Below the pieces are notes generated by a model. It was not told the DNA's origin and made no database searches. It worked only from the letters and a program-made list of their open reading frames with translations. The translations under genes were made by a program, and so were the position numbers. A stretch of DNA of 24,170 bases from Hepatocystis sp. ex Piliocolobus tephrosceles (lineage: Eukaryota > Apicomplexa > Aconoidasida > Haemosporida > Plasmodiidae): assembly GCA_902459845.2 (NCBI GenBank), contig CABPSV020000185.1, forward strand, positions 1 through 24,170. The letters are read 5' to 3'. Shown here in pieces: positions 1 to 11,318 of the stretch (the stretch's first letter is position 1; the number at the start of each line of letters is the position of its first letter).

Positions 1-72
1 CTATTTCGCTATTTCGCTATTTCGCTATTTCGCTATTTCGCTATTTCGCTATTTCGCTATTTATCTATTTCT
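1..72. repeat. 8-bp tandem repeat (CTATTTCG)n at the window edge
   Basis: Seven exact copies of CTATTTCG occupy 1-56, followed by two degenerate copies (CTATTTAT, CTATTTCT). The array begins at base 1 and may continue to the left. On the + strand all three frames are open, because 8 bp cycles through all frames and reads as an eight-residue repeat LFRYFAIS; frame 1 stays open from the edge to a TAG near base 148. Every minus frame meets TAG. I see no start codon or splice site, so a non-coding minisatellite is more likely than the tail of a + strand gene. Confidence 0.85.
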
Positions 73-148
73 CTGTTTCACTTTTTTATTTTTTCGATCA
101 TCTGCTCTTCTTTTTTACACTGTTCCAACAATATTATCAATGTTTAGT

Positions 149-179
149 CACGTTTGTAATTACTCCTTTTACAAACGTG
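149..179. other. Perfect 11-bp inverted repeat (hairpin)
   Basis: CACGTTTGTAA at 149-159 is the exact reverse complement of TTACAAACGTG at 169-179, with a 9-nt loop at 160-168. The stem holds more G/C than the surrounding sequence, so it is not a by-product of the AT bias. It could fold in RNA from either strand, for example in the 3' UTR of a gene to the left, or be a binding site. Function is unknown. Confidence 0.7.
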
Positions 180-1478
180 CGCACTATATTTAACACAAGT
201 GCTTGCGTGTTAATTGCGTTATTAAAAAAACATAAATGAAAAAAAATGAAACAACAACTAATGAATTACTTATATAAAACTGTCATTTTCTCTAATATTC
301 GTTCTAATATATTTATAAAAAAGTTTAAATATGGTGGGTATATTTTAGGAAGATTTTACTCTTTCCTATATATATTGCTTTAACTAATTTACAATATATA
401 TATAAATCAAACAAAAGTAATATATATGTATATATATAAATATATATATAATATATAACGCAATGTTAACTATAGTAATATTTAAAATAATAATATACAA
501 GCAAAATCATTTTATATAACATTTATAAGGACTTCATTGTTTCTTCTTTCATACTATTATAAAATGGTTAACTATATTTTAAACAATAATTATATTAATT
601 AAATGTCATGAAAATTAAAACATTTTTAAATTAGTTAAAGAATTGCTTAAATATGTACATGATAAAAGTGTTATTTTATAACTACTCCTATTTTTTTATT
701 TTTTATGTTTTTTCATATACAGTAAAATCATGCAAACATTAAAAATAATATATATTTTATTTATATTTTATATACTTTTTATACTTTATATTATATATGA
801 ACATTTTTTTTTTTTTTTTTTTTTATGTTATAAAAAACAATCCAAGTATTTTGACATAAATTTTATTTATAAAAAAAAAAAAAAAAAAAAAATGCTAAAT
901 TATAAAACTTTTTTGTGCTCATAACATTATTAACATGTAATAAAATATATGTACATATATATAAATATATATATAATATTTATTATGATTTAATTGCTCC
1001 ATAAATTATAATTATTAAAAGTTGAGCTAATTAAAAAATAAAAAAAAAATTACATGCTTTATTAGCAAAATTTTAATAATTAAAAAAATTTATATACAAT
1101 TTTAACACTTCATATATATATTATACATATTTATTAAAATGTTTTGATTTGCATAAATATATATGTATGTATATGTATAATATGTATAATATGTATAATA
1201 TGTATGTACATATATGATTATATATATAAATACTTGAAAAAAATGCCTAAATAAGTACAAAATTATCTACAAAAAAGTAACTTCACTGTTTTTTTAATTT
1301 CTTTATTTTCTTTGCTTATAAAAAGAACATTTTAATAATTATTAATGTATATAAAATGAAATATAGTACATACATATATTTATTAAAACTGAATTGAATA
1401 AATGAGGAAATTCCTCACTAATATTTATAAAGAAAATATATAACTTTTAAAATTTATTAATGGATTAAAAAAAAATTT

Positions 1479-1515
<37 letters not shown>

Positions 1516-2341
1516 CATTTACGCTAGCATAATTTTAAAATGCCAAAAAAAAAAAAAAAAAAAGCATTATAGAAGAAAAAAAATTTAAATTCCATAAAGA
1601 AAAAAAAAAAAAAAAATAATAAATTAAAAATGTGTAATTTTAGCTTGTTCTTTTTTTTTTCATTATAAATTATCTATTTTAAAATTTGTAAAATATTACA
1701 AAAAAAATAACTGCGTAAATTTACATAAAATGTAAATAATTATGAAAATAGCTAAGAAATGCATCATACAAGATGTACATATATATATATAATTCTTTTA
1801 TTTTCTTAAAACTGTCAAACAACTTTTCTATTACTTTAAAAATATCAATTAGTTAATTAATTGAAGCAGAAACTAAAACTATTATGATAATAATATTAAC
1901 ACATATTCTCACATATCAATATGCACACATATTTGTTTTGTCTAATTTTTTTTTTTGTGCTTATATATTAAATTTAAACATGAAAAAAATAATTAAAATC
2001 ACTGTTCCTTATTTTTTATTGTCACACGGCATCTTCAAAAAGAGTGTATAAAGAAGTTTACCATATTTTGACATATGTTTAAATGTTTAACCTTTTTAAT
2101 TTTTACAATTTATAACCTTCAATTTTTTTTTTAATTTTTTAATATATATATAGATTTGTGTGTAATTATGTATATATATAAAGGTCATGTTTTTCCGTTG
2201 ATCAATTTTTTTTCAAAATGTTAAGTACACACATTATAATGCAAAGTAAAATTATTATCCTCAAAAAATTGAAAGAACTTTTAAAAAAATGTGTTTATCT
2301 GCGCATAATGCATTTCAATTTTAACACACTATTAAAAATAA

Positions 2342-2374
<33 letters not shown>

Positions 2375-2671
2375 CTTACTCAATAGTTGCAAAAAATATA
2401 ATTTTAAACCTTATACTCATATGTATACAGGTATGTTATATTTTTCAGAATCATTGTATTGGTCAATCTAACAAATGTAATTTGCAAGCATATAGAATAT
2501 ATAAAAACGCTTAAACACTTTTTTGTGAAATATAGACAAGTTCAAATATAAGACATATAAAGACTACGCTAAAATGAAAATTGTGACTATATTCATTTTT
2601 TTTTTTATATACTTTAATTCACAAGCATCAACTTTTTTAATTGTTTAGACAATAGGTACATAATTAAAACA

Positions 2672-2706
<35 letters not shown>

Positions 2707-3687
2707 GCGAATTTTTTTTGTTAATATAATTATGATAATTTTTTTTTTTATTTTTATTTTTATGTCTTATATATATTTTTTAATATCTTTCTTTTGAGCT
2801 TTTATTCTGCCATGTAATCATAGTATACATGTTTAATTTATGTACATATACATATATGTATATATGTATATATAATACGTGTGCTTACATAACATTGTCA
2901 AACAACTTTCAATATGATAATATACGTGCGAAACTGTTATTTAACAGTTCATGTTTTTTTTTTTTTACATATCGTTAATAAAAACATTTTGAATACATAT
3001 TTGTCTATTCACCAAAAGTACATAAGTTTGAAATAATCCGTAATATATTTTTTTTTTAGCTTTTTTTTTTTTTTAGCTTTTTTTTTTTTTTTTTTTTTTA
3101 TTTTTTGCTTTTTTTTTTTTTTTTTTTACAAATTTTTGTTTTAAAGCGATGGCAAGTACTAAGTGTAAAAAAAAAAAAAAAAAAGGAAAAAAACAAACTA
3201 TAACATAATAACGTATGCATAATAATGTTTGCATAATAATGTTTGTATAATAACGTTTGTATAATAACGTTTGCATAATAACTTTTGCATAATAACTTTT
3301 GCATAATAACGTGTGCATAATAACGTGTGCATAATAACGTGTGCATAATAATGTTTGCATAATTAGGTTATAAAAATGTATATATGTATATTTAAGCACC
3401 ATTTCTAAATATCTAAATGTTATCTTTTTAATTACACTATTTATTTATGTTGTATAAAAGAGTAACTAAAATTACTCAGTTTTTTTTTTTTCTATTCTTT
3501 CATTTTTTTTCAGTTTGCTTTAATTACAGTGTAGATAGGATACGTGTATAATATGAACTTATGTCAACGCTTCCTTTTTTTTTTTTTTCTTTTTGTTAAG
3601 ACAATATTATATAATGCAAATTAGATATATATATATATACATGCACACACATATACATACGTAAGATCAGTAACAGTAATGTAAAGC
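180..3687. other. Long AT-rich spacer upstream of the K+ channel gene
   Basis: I see no convincing gene here. It holds poly(dT) and poly(dA) tracts (for example 1483-1515, 3075-3127), several (TA)n runs (2349-2373, 2677-2702) and the 14-bp minisatellite listed separately. The longest + strand frame, 2218-2514, runs through a (TA)n block coding IYIYIYIY and has no recognisable domain. The last 1-2 kb probably carries the promoter and 5' UTR of the channel gene; no specific motif can be assigned. Confidence 0.6.
3203..3370. repeat. 14-bp minisatellite, about 12 copies
   Basis: Twelve head-to-tail 14-bp units of consensus GCATAATAACGTTT lie without gaps, the first and last being degenerate. Variants are blocked: GTATAATAACGTTT twice, GCATAATAACTTTT twice, GCATAATAACGTGT three times, then GCATAATAATGTTT, which suggests local duplication. 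Because 14 is not a multiple of three the unit rotates through the frames, and the minus-strand reading it opens (Tyr-Tyr-Ala-containing repeat) is probably not a gene. It lies about 320 bp upstream of the channel start codon. Confidence 0.9.
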
Positions 3688-6600
3688 ATGAAAGACAGTT
3701 TGTTATCCTTTAAGTACTTTTTTTTTTTTGTTAGAATTATTTTAAAATATTTCCTAATATTCATTGACGGCTTGTTTTTAATTAAGTTGGCATATGGTTC
3801 TACAAAGAGCATACCCTTGATAACATGCATATTATGTATAATAATAACAGTTACATTAAAAATAATAATAACAATAGTATTATATAATGTATATTACTCA
3901 AACGTATATATATCTAAAAAATGGAGTATACAATATTTTTTTAATTCATTCCTACGGAATAGTACAAAAGAGTACATAAATTCTAGGTCAATAGAATCAT
4001 CCGATTTCGAGTATGAGAAATTAATAAAGCATTTTTTTTTTAAAAGAGTTTACTATGCAATAAAAAAACAACATAAAAAATTTGAGATATGTATGTTAAA
4101 AATTTATAACAGTGCAGTACATTATTATTATTGTAATATAAGGGACATATTATATACAACATTATGGTACACTAGTTTATTTTATTGGAGAAGAGATATA
4201 TATACTAATTTATGGGATTTAAATTATGTACCTAAATATATGTATAATATTTTAATTATTTTGTTATCATGTTCATATATTGATTTAGCTATTATAATAC
4301 TTAGCTATAAAAATTCTAGTCAATATATAATGAAATTTCAAATCTTAGTTGATATAATTTTTAGTGCACCTAGTATTTTTTTTTTTTCAGAACATTTATT
4401 TTTTTATGATAATAAATTAGATATATTTTTTATTTTAGGTTGTTTAAAAAATGTGAAATTATTTTTAAATATATCCTATGCAATAATAGAAAAACCTGTA
4501 ATTTTTACCAAAACAGAAGTAAAAATTATACGAATTATTTTAGGAGTAATATTAATATGTAATTCATTTGCTTCAGTAATGTATACTATTCAGTCTACTC
4601 ATCCTTATAAAGTAGTAAATAATAACCATTTTAAATATTTTTTAAATACATATATAGATTATATATATTTTTCTATAATATCCATATCAACTGTTGGGTA
4701 TGGTGATATGTTTCCTAGTAATAAAATAAGTCAAATTATTTGTATTTTGTATATATTTACTAGTTTTATTTGGGTTCCTATCCAATTGAATGATTTAATA
4801 ATTAACATTTTTACAAAAAAAAACACATATGGAAAGCTTATTATAAATAGCCAAAAAATTATTGTACTGATTGGTGATGTAGAACCTAATCAATTAAATA
4901 TATTTTTTTTTGAATCATTAGCACATGGAAATAAATTAAAGTTTCATATTTTAACTACTTATAGTATAAAATGTTATCAAGAGCAGATAAACATTGCTAA
5001 TAGTTTTGGCATACCAATATATATAAAAAATATAGACTTAAATGAAAAAAATAATATTAATTTATTATACAGTATGAATGCACATAATGCTTATTGTTTT
5101 TTTGTATTTTCAGCGAAAATAAATACTAAAAGTTATAACATAGATACAAAATCTTTTACAAGATTATTAATTTTAAAAAAATTTACACATGAAAATAAAA
5201 AAAAAAAAAAAAATGTTATAATTGTTTTACAAGACAAATATGTTTCTAATGTAATTAAATCTATCGGATTTGAATGCTTTAATATAGTAAATTTGAAATA
5301 TTCTTTAATACTTAAAAATATAAACAAACCTGGTTTTATTACACTCCTTTTGAATTTATTTACTGCATATAATCTACATAATAACGCTCTTTGTTCTGGA
5401 ACTGAAACAAAAAATAGTACTGATGCTGCTTCAGTTCATTATATACAAGAATTTAATACAGGTGCTAAAAACAAGATATTTTCCTTTTTCGCTCATAAGA
5501 ACATGATCGGAATAACATATGACAAATTATATAAAAAATTATTTACATCACTTGGTATTATACTCATAGGTATTGAAACAAAAAATATGACTACAACTTT
5601 TGAAAATAAACTGAAGAAAAAAAAAAAAAAAAAAAAAATGCTTTTAGACAGTATTGTTAATTTTTATGCAAAAAAAAAAAAAAAAAAAAAAAATATTTAT
5701 AAATTTAAGTATTTACAATTTTTAAAAAAAAAATATGATCATATAATTTCTGCTAATGGTATGCCCCAAATTAATAACAAACATGTACCTATTAAACAAG
5801 TAAAAAAAAATATATACAGTAAAAAAAAACTTTATTATTTATCAAATGTTGATGGTACAATTCGTGAATGTGCGGACACACACGAAAAAAAAAATAAACA
5901 TCAAAAAAAATACAACACTAGTTTATATACAGAAAAAAATAAAAAAACGAACGATAGTAACACATTTTCCAATTTGTGTATTAATCACCATAATAACTTC
6001 AGTAATAACATAAAGCGTAGACAACTATCCACTCGTAATAAAAAAAAAACGAACGGAATAAAAGAATGGGACTATAATATAGTGTTGCATAAAAAAGAAA
6101 ATATGCACAACTACGACAGTAAAAACATGCATGAAAAAAAAAAAAAAGAAAAACGAAAATGTTATTTAAATTTATTGGGTAAAAATTACATTATAAATAA
6201 AGGTGATAAATGTTTAATTATAGCTAGTTCTAATAAAGTAACAAAATATTTATCAAGAGCAAAAAGTTTATTTTGGCTATTTGAAATTAAAAAATTAAAA
6301 AAAAAAACTAATAATAATTATATGAATAATAATAACCTTCCTTATAACTTAAAATCAGTAATAGAGACCAAAAAAACTTTTAATAAATATTTTATTTTAT
6401 GTTCAAACAAAAATTTTAAGTCAAAATCAAATGTAAATAAAATTATAAATATTATGAACAATAATGAAAAAAAAAAAAAAACAAATAAAATGTCTAATTA
6501 TAAAGATTTATATAATATATATAAAACACCTAAAACGTTGAAAAAAAAAAGTACATTTCTCCGAATATATTCTCAAAAAAATATATGGGGTGATTCAAAA

Positions 6601-7044
6601 GTTGATTGTGATTCTTTTACATTAGAAATGTCGTCTAAATCATTTGATACACTAATAAATAGTAAAAACGTAACCAGTACATGCGCAAATAGTACATGTG
6701 TAACTAGTACCTGTATGACTAGTACATGTGCAACAAGAACAAGTATTACAAATGCTGATATAGCTAGTGATATTTTAAATGATGTTAAAATAAAATCAGA
6801 TGATCAATACAATACGACTTCAACGAAAAATAATACCACATACTACCAACCACTTTTCGATACAAATATAAGTAATGATGAAAGTATAAATAGTCATATT
6901 GAAAGAAAATTAAATAAAGTATACATAGAAAATAATATAATAAAGAAGGATGACACAAATTCAGACAATAAATTATGTTTAAAAGAAGATTTAAAAAAAC
7001 ATACCCGAATAATAAACAACAGCTCGATAGATTTAAAAAAATAC

Positions 7045-7078
<34 letters not shown>

Positions 7079-8067
7079 GTAATAACATTAGTTATGATAG
7101 TTACCTTTGCTATAAAAAAGAATGTTTACCTGTTTTTAAAAAAAAAAAATATTTACATTACATTTATCAAACTGAAAGTAACAAAACAAATGAAAAAGAA
7201 TCTATTTGTTCTGTAACAAACAATAACATAGTTTATTCTTATGACGAAGCATGTAAAAAACATTTTTCGAATTGCCTAAATAAAAAATTATTATTATTAA
7301 TTAACTATACACCAGATATAATACAATTTATTAAAAAAATAAATAAAAAATATAACATTATTATATTAACAGAAGAGATACCAGATATAAATGTAGTTGA
7401 CTTATATACATATAATTTTGTATTTATAAAATGTGAATATTTAGATGATTATAATTTATTAAATGCTGGTTTGGTAAAAGCTGAATATATTTTAATTCTA
7501 CCAACAGAATGTAACGAAACACATGAAATGAACGAAATAGACATGTATAATATAATAATTAGGAGAAAAATTATACATTTATTAAAAAAAATAAAAAAAA
7601 CTTATTTTGTTAATAATATAATTACTGAATTAATAAACCCTTCTAATGTCATTTTTTTAGAAGAAAATGCAATGATCAAATTAAAAGAAAACAGATCGTC
7701 TTATAATGATTTTTTCCCATATATAAATTGCTCACCATTTTATGCAAGTAATTTAATATGTGAAAATATGTTATATAATTTTATGGCAAATCATAAAAGT
7801 TTTAATAAATATGCAGTATGTAATAGTACATTAAAATGTTTAATAAAAGAAATTAATATAATATATGTTTATACTTTATATAAATATTTTGATTTTTCTT
7901 TAAAAAAAATTAAAACGTTTAATGAGCTTTTTCATTTTTTGTTAACGATCAATATTACGCCTATCGGTTTATATAGAAAAGGTAACAAATATGTTCCTTA
8001 TTATATTTACACAAAACCTACTGAAGACTGTGCGTTACGATTTGATGATATAATATATATTTTATAA
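3688..8067 (+). CDS. Kch2: Potassium channel with RCK domains (Kch2 type)
   Basis: A single uninterrupted frame of 1459 codons encodes a membrane K+ channel. Hydrophobic segments lie at about 12-40, 43-67, 184-208, 213-240, 243-267, 280-304 and 348-374. The pore loop carries the K+ selectivity filter TVGYGD at residues 335-340. The segment after the pore helix, from about 385 to 560 (beginning KIIVLIGDVEPNQ), looks like an RCK nucleotide-binding-type fold as in BK/Slo channels, and a second RCK-like block runs from about 1197 to the C-terminus. Between them is a roughly 580-residue low-complexity insert rich in Lys and Asn. The segment in the S4 position has few regular arginines, so strong voltage sensing is doubtful. 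The length is close to that remembered for P. falciparum Kch2, and the plasmepsin VIII/dynein neighbours support Kch2 over the larger Kch1. The start is the first ATG, directly ahead of the first membrane segment. The membrane in which it sits is not shown by the sequence. Confidence 0.9.
5617..5693 (+). repeat. Two coding poly(A) tracks in Kch2
   Basis: Runs of 22 A (5617-5638) and 24 A (5670-5693) lie in the coding frame and give lysine stretches from AAA codons only. A further A-run is at about 5199-5213. They are in the variable insert between the two RCK-like blocks. Confidence 0.9.
6661..6735 (+). repeat. 15-bp in-frame repeat coding S-T-C-x-T in Kch2
   Basis: Five 15-bp units (the first degenerate) start at 6661, 6676, 6691, 6706 and 6721. 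The last four encode Ser-Thr-Cys-x-Asn/Thr pentapeptides, giving four evenly spaced cysteines at residues about 999, 1004, 1009 and 1014, in an insert otherwise dominated by Lys and Asn. Confidence 0.85.
7042..7085 (+). repeat. Poly-asparagine (AAT)n tract in Kch2
   Basis: About a dozen AAT codons encode a poly-Asn run near residues 1120-1132, broken by a Ser near the end. This is the usual low-complexity expansion of Plasmodium proteins. Confidence 0.9.
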
Positions 8068-9010
8068 AATAATGTGTCATTCATGTGTGCTTATGTCAAA
8101 TTATGGCAAAAAGCAGACAACAGTGAACAAAAAAAAAATAAAAAAAAAAAATAAAAAAAAAAATAAAAAAAAAATTAATTATTTAAATTAAATATTCAAT
8201 TTAAAAAAAAAAATACACGATTTTTAAAGTTTCATACTAAAAAAAAAAAAAAAAAAATAATAATAATAATAATAAACAAATAAATAAATAATAAATCAAT
8301 AATAAATAAATAAATAAATAATAAATAATAAATAAATAAATAATAAATAGGTAATAATAAATAAATAATAAATAGGTAATAATAAATAAGTAATAAATAA
8401 ATAATAAATAATAAATAATAAATAAGTAATTAATAAATAATAAATAAATTACGTTTAATTTGATTTTTGTTTTTACGTTTTGTTACCTTTTCTTATTCAT
8501 TTTTTAACTTACACTATTGTTTTTTAACTTATCTTTTTTCTTGTTTTCTTTCTTTTTTAAATCAAAAACATTTAATATTTTAAGTTAATAATAAAAGTGC
8601 AAAAAGCAATTCGCCCTTTAATTATATTTATTATTGCATTTGCAAATAAATTATTTTTCACTCATTATATATATATGTATATGTATATATATAATGTGTG
8701 TGTGTGTGTGTATGTGTGCCACTTTATTTTGAAAAAAACATTTTATAGACTTAATACACTTAAAATTATAAAAAAAATTGATAAAAAAAAAATATATATT
8801 TTTTTTAAAACATCGATAAAACAAAATATGTACATATTTACCTATCAATTTATCCAACAATTTAACTATATATATACATATATCTATCTGTCTAGCTATA
8901 TATATGATAAGCTCAAATGAAGTTTGAAGTTCGAATTTTTTTTTTTTTTTTTTTTTTTTCATAATTTGTAAAATTAAACAACTGTTCATAGGAAAATCCT
9001 TTTTTTTTTT
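8068..9010. other. Convergent 3' spacer with A/T-only repeats
   Basis: This lies between the stop codons of two converging genes. It has four or five repeats of A(8-10)T at about 8128-8175, an (AAT)/(AAAT) array at about 8256-8450, a short (TG)n at 8695-8711 and a poly(dT) run at 8937-8959. No coding signal is seen; the weak frames across it are built from TA and T tracts. It probably holds the 3' UTRs and polyadenylation regions of both genes. Confidence 0.65.
8256..8450. repeat. (AAT)/(AAAT) satellite
   Basis: About 190 bp is made only of AAT, AAAT and occasional AGGT/AAGT units, including a recognisable longer unit of the form AATAAATAGGTAATAATAAAT present twice near 8340-8390. It is located downstream of the channel gene. 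Confidence 0.8.
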
Positions 9011-9387
9011 TTAACGAATGCATGTGGGTTCTTTTAAACTACATATTTGTGTATCTTTACACATAATGTCTTGGTAAAATGCCAGGTCATCTCTTTCTAT
9101 AATTTTATTAATTAAGCTTAAAAATTGATAAAATTCATTAACTATAGGTTTCATATAATCATGGCTAGTGTTTTTTATATTTTTTGTTTTTCCACCGACG
9201 CTTCGATCAAAATACCTGATTACCGTCCTATAGTCTTGAACCAAATCATTCTGTGTTTGTGGTTGAAATAATAAAAGTATATAATATTTATAAGTAATAA
9301 AAAAAATTTAATAATTTAAATGGGAATTTAAAAATGTAAAATTATTATACTATAATGCTAACAGAAAGAGTTACTAAGCTTTACATG

Positions 9388-9434
<47 letters not shown>

Positions 9435-9766
9435 GTTTACTACTTTATATTATAAATGTTAGCTTACCGTACACCTAAGATGATATATATGGTGCATGTT
9501 CTCCATTATGTAAAATTTTTGTACAGGTTTAAAATTGGGATCTTTACAGAAATTGATTTGGAATGCACTGTAAACATTGTATCTTAATTTGTATTCTGGA
9601 AGTAATTCAATCATAACATTTTCAGCCTTTTTTTTGCTTACAATTTTTTCCTAAAGATAAAACAACATTTTTTATAAAATATGAATAATTTTGGTAACGT
9701 ATATATGTGTTTTAAACTTGTGTCTACACATTCACATATATAAATATATTATATGACAAGTTTTTT

Positions 9767-9799
<33 letters not shown>

Positions 9800-9917
9800 G
9801 TTCTCATTTTTGTAAGGAAACTAAAAAACGCAAATACTTTGAAATGCTTTATAAAAAAAAAAAAAAATGTATACATGACAAAATTAATATACAAAAAATT
9901 ACACACATGCATGTACG

Positions 9918-9948
<31 letters not shown>

Positions 9949-10480
9949 GTGGACATGTGTTTACATATGTTTATTTCATTACACTTAAGAAAGGCATTGT
10001 TAAATTTAATGCAGTATCTGTTTGATATGAAACTAGAATAACGCGAGATTCATCAAGATTACTACATGCTAATGCGTTTTTTATAAACATATGTTCATTA
10101 TATTTTATTGTAGGATGATCAATATCGGGGTAATGGATAACGTAAACGTTAAAATTTAGTTCCTGTGCAACTTTACATTAGTATGATTCATATGTGTTTT
10201 GGTGTGCGTATGTAAGTATGTACATACGTATGTAAAAAAAAAAAAAAAAAAATAAATAATAATAATAATAATAGGATAAAAGCTGTTTATACAACTAATC
10301 ATGCTACCGTTCATAAAAAACATAGGCATAAACATAGACATAAGTATATATATATATATATATATGTATGTATATATATATTTATTACGTCTTCCAAATT
10401 TTGACCCTATCCAATGGTCAGGACTCATTAATCCCAAAAATACAACGCTGTATTGAGCACCTTCGATTAACTCTAAGGTA

Positions 10481-10526
<46 letters not shown>

Positions 10527-10748
10527 AATAAATAAATAAATAAATAAATAAATAGGTGAGTAAAAAGGTAAATAAATAGATGTATAAGTAGGTGCATAAA
10601 TAAATAAACAAAAATTTTAAATTAAATTATTTCGTTTTTTTTTTTTTTCTTTTTTTTTGTAACTTACTCACACTCATTACAATATTATGTTGCATGCAAC
10701 GCGTGTCAAGATCAGGCTCTTTTTAAATAAAACAAAAATAAAATACAT

Positions 10749-10792
<44 letters not shown>

Positions 10793-11221
10793 CTGCTTAT
10801 AATGTATATAACATCAGTTGTACATGTTTTTAGATTTACCATTAAAATGTGATAATACAACCATAATAATTATTCCAACAATAGCGCATTGGATACAGCT
10901 TAAAAGTTTTAACTATAAAAAAAATATATACATATAGTACATATATTAATGTAAATATTAAAATAATTATATGATCTTTAAAATATTGAAAGTCAAATAA
11001 TAATTAAAAACGCTCAATTTCTTTTTCATTTTTTTTAAGTATAATATCCTTACCGATATAATGTTTTTATTATTTTTATCTTTGCACAACAACCCATAAA
11101 TCACAACTAATCAAAATAACACAATAAAATAAAACAAAATTACGTTTAAAGCGGAATATAAAATAAAGATCAATAAGGAAAAAAACAATTAAGATTGTGT
11201 GTATTTTAATATAATATATAA

Positions 11222-11318
<97 letters not shown>

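Noticed and set aside
80..135. Minus-strand coiled-coil-like end (EQCKKEEQMIEKIKK)
   Set aside because: Only about 17 codons, with an upstream stop and no partner exon found to the right.
2218..2514. 98-codon + strand frame in the upstream spacer
   Set aside because: It depends on a (TA)n block, has no domain, no splice context and a biased composition; no support as a gene.
3203..3370. CRISPR-like regular repeats
   Set aside because: Units abut with no unique spacers and the genome is eukaryotic; it is a minisatellite.
3073..3402. Minus frames with a Tyr-Tyr-Ala repeat
   Set aside because: They are readings of the 14-bp minisatellite and flanking poly(T) tracts; the unit rotates through frames, as expected for non-coding DNA.
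10156..10611. Long minus frame as one exon
   Set aside because: Only 10389-10472 looks coding; the rest is TA, poly(T) and GTAT repeats inside introns.
11054..11097. Start of the nine-exon gene at ATG 11097 (MGCC, possible acylation site)
   Set aside because: It requires a less likely acceptor in the next exon and ignores in-phase upstream exons that join cleanly from 12133.
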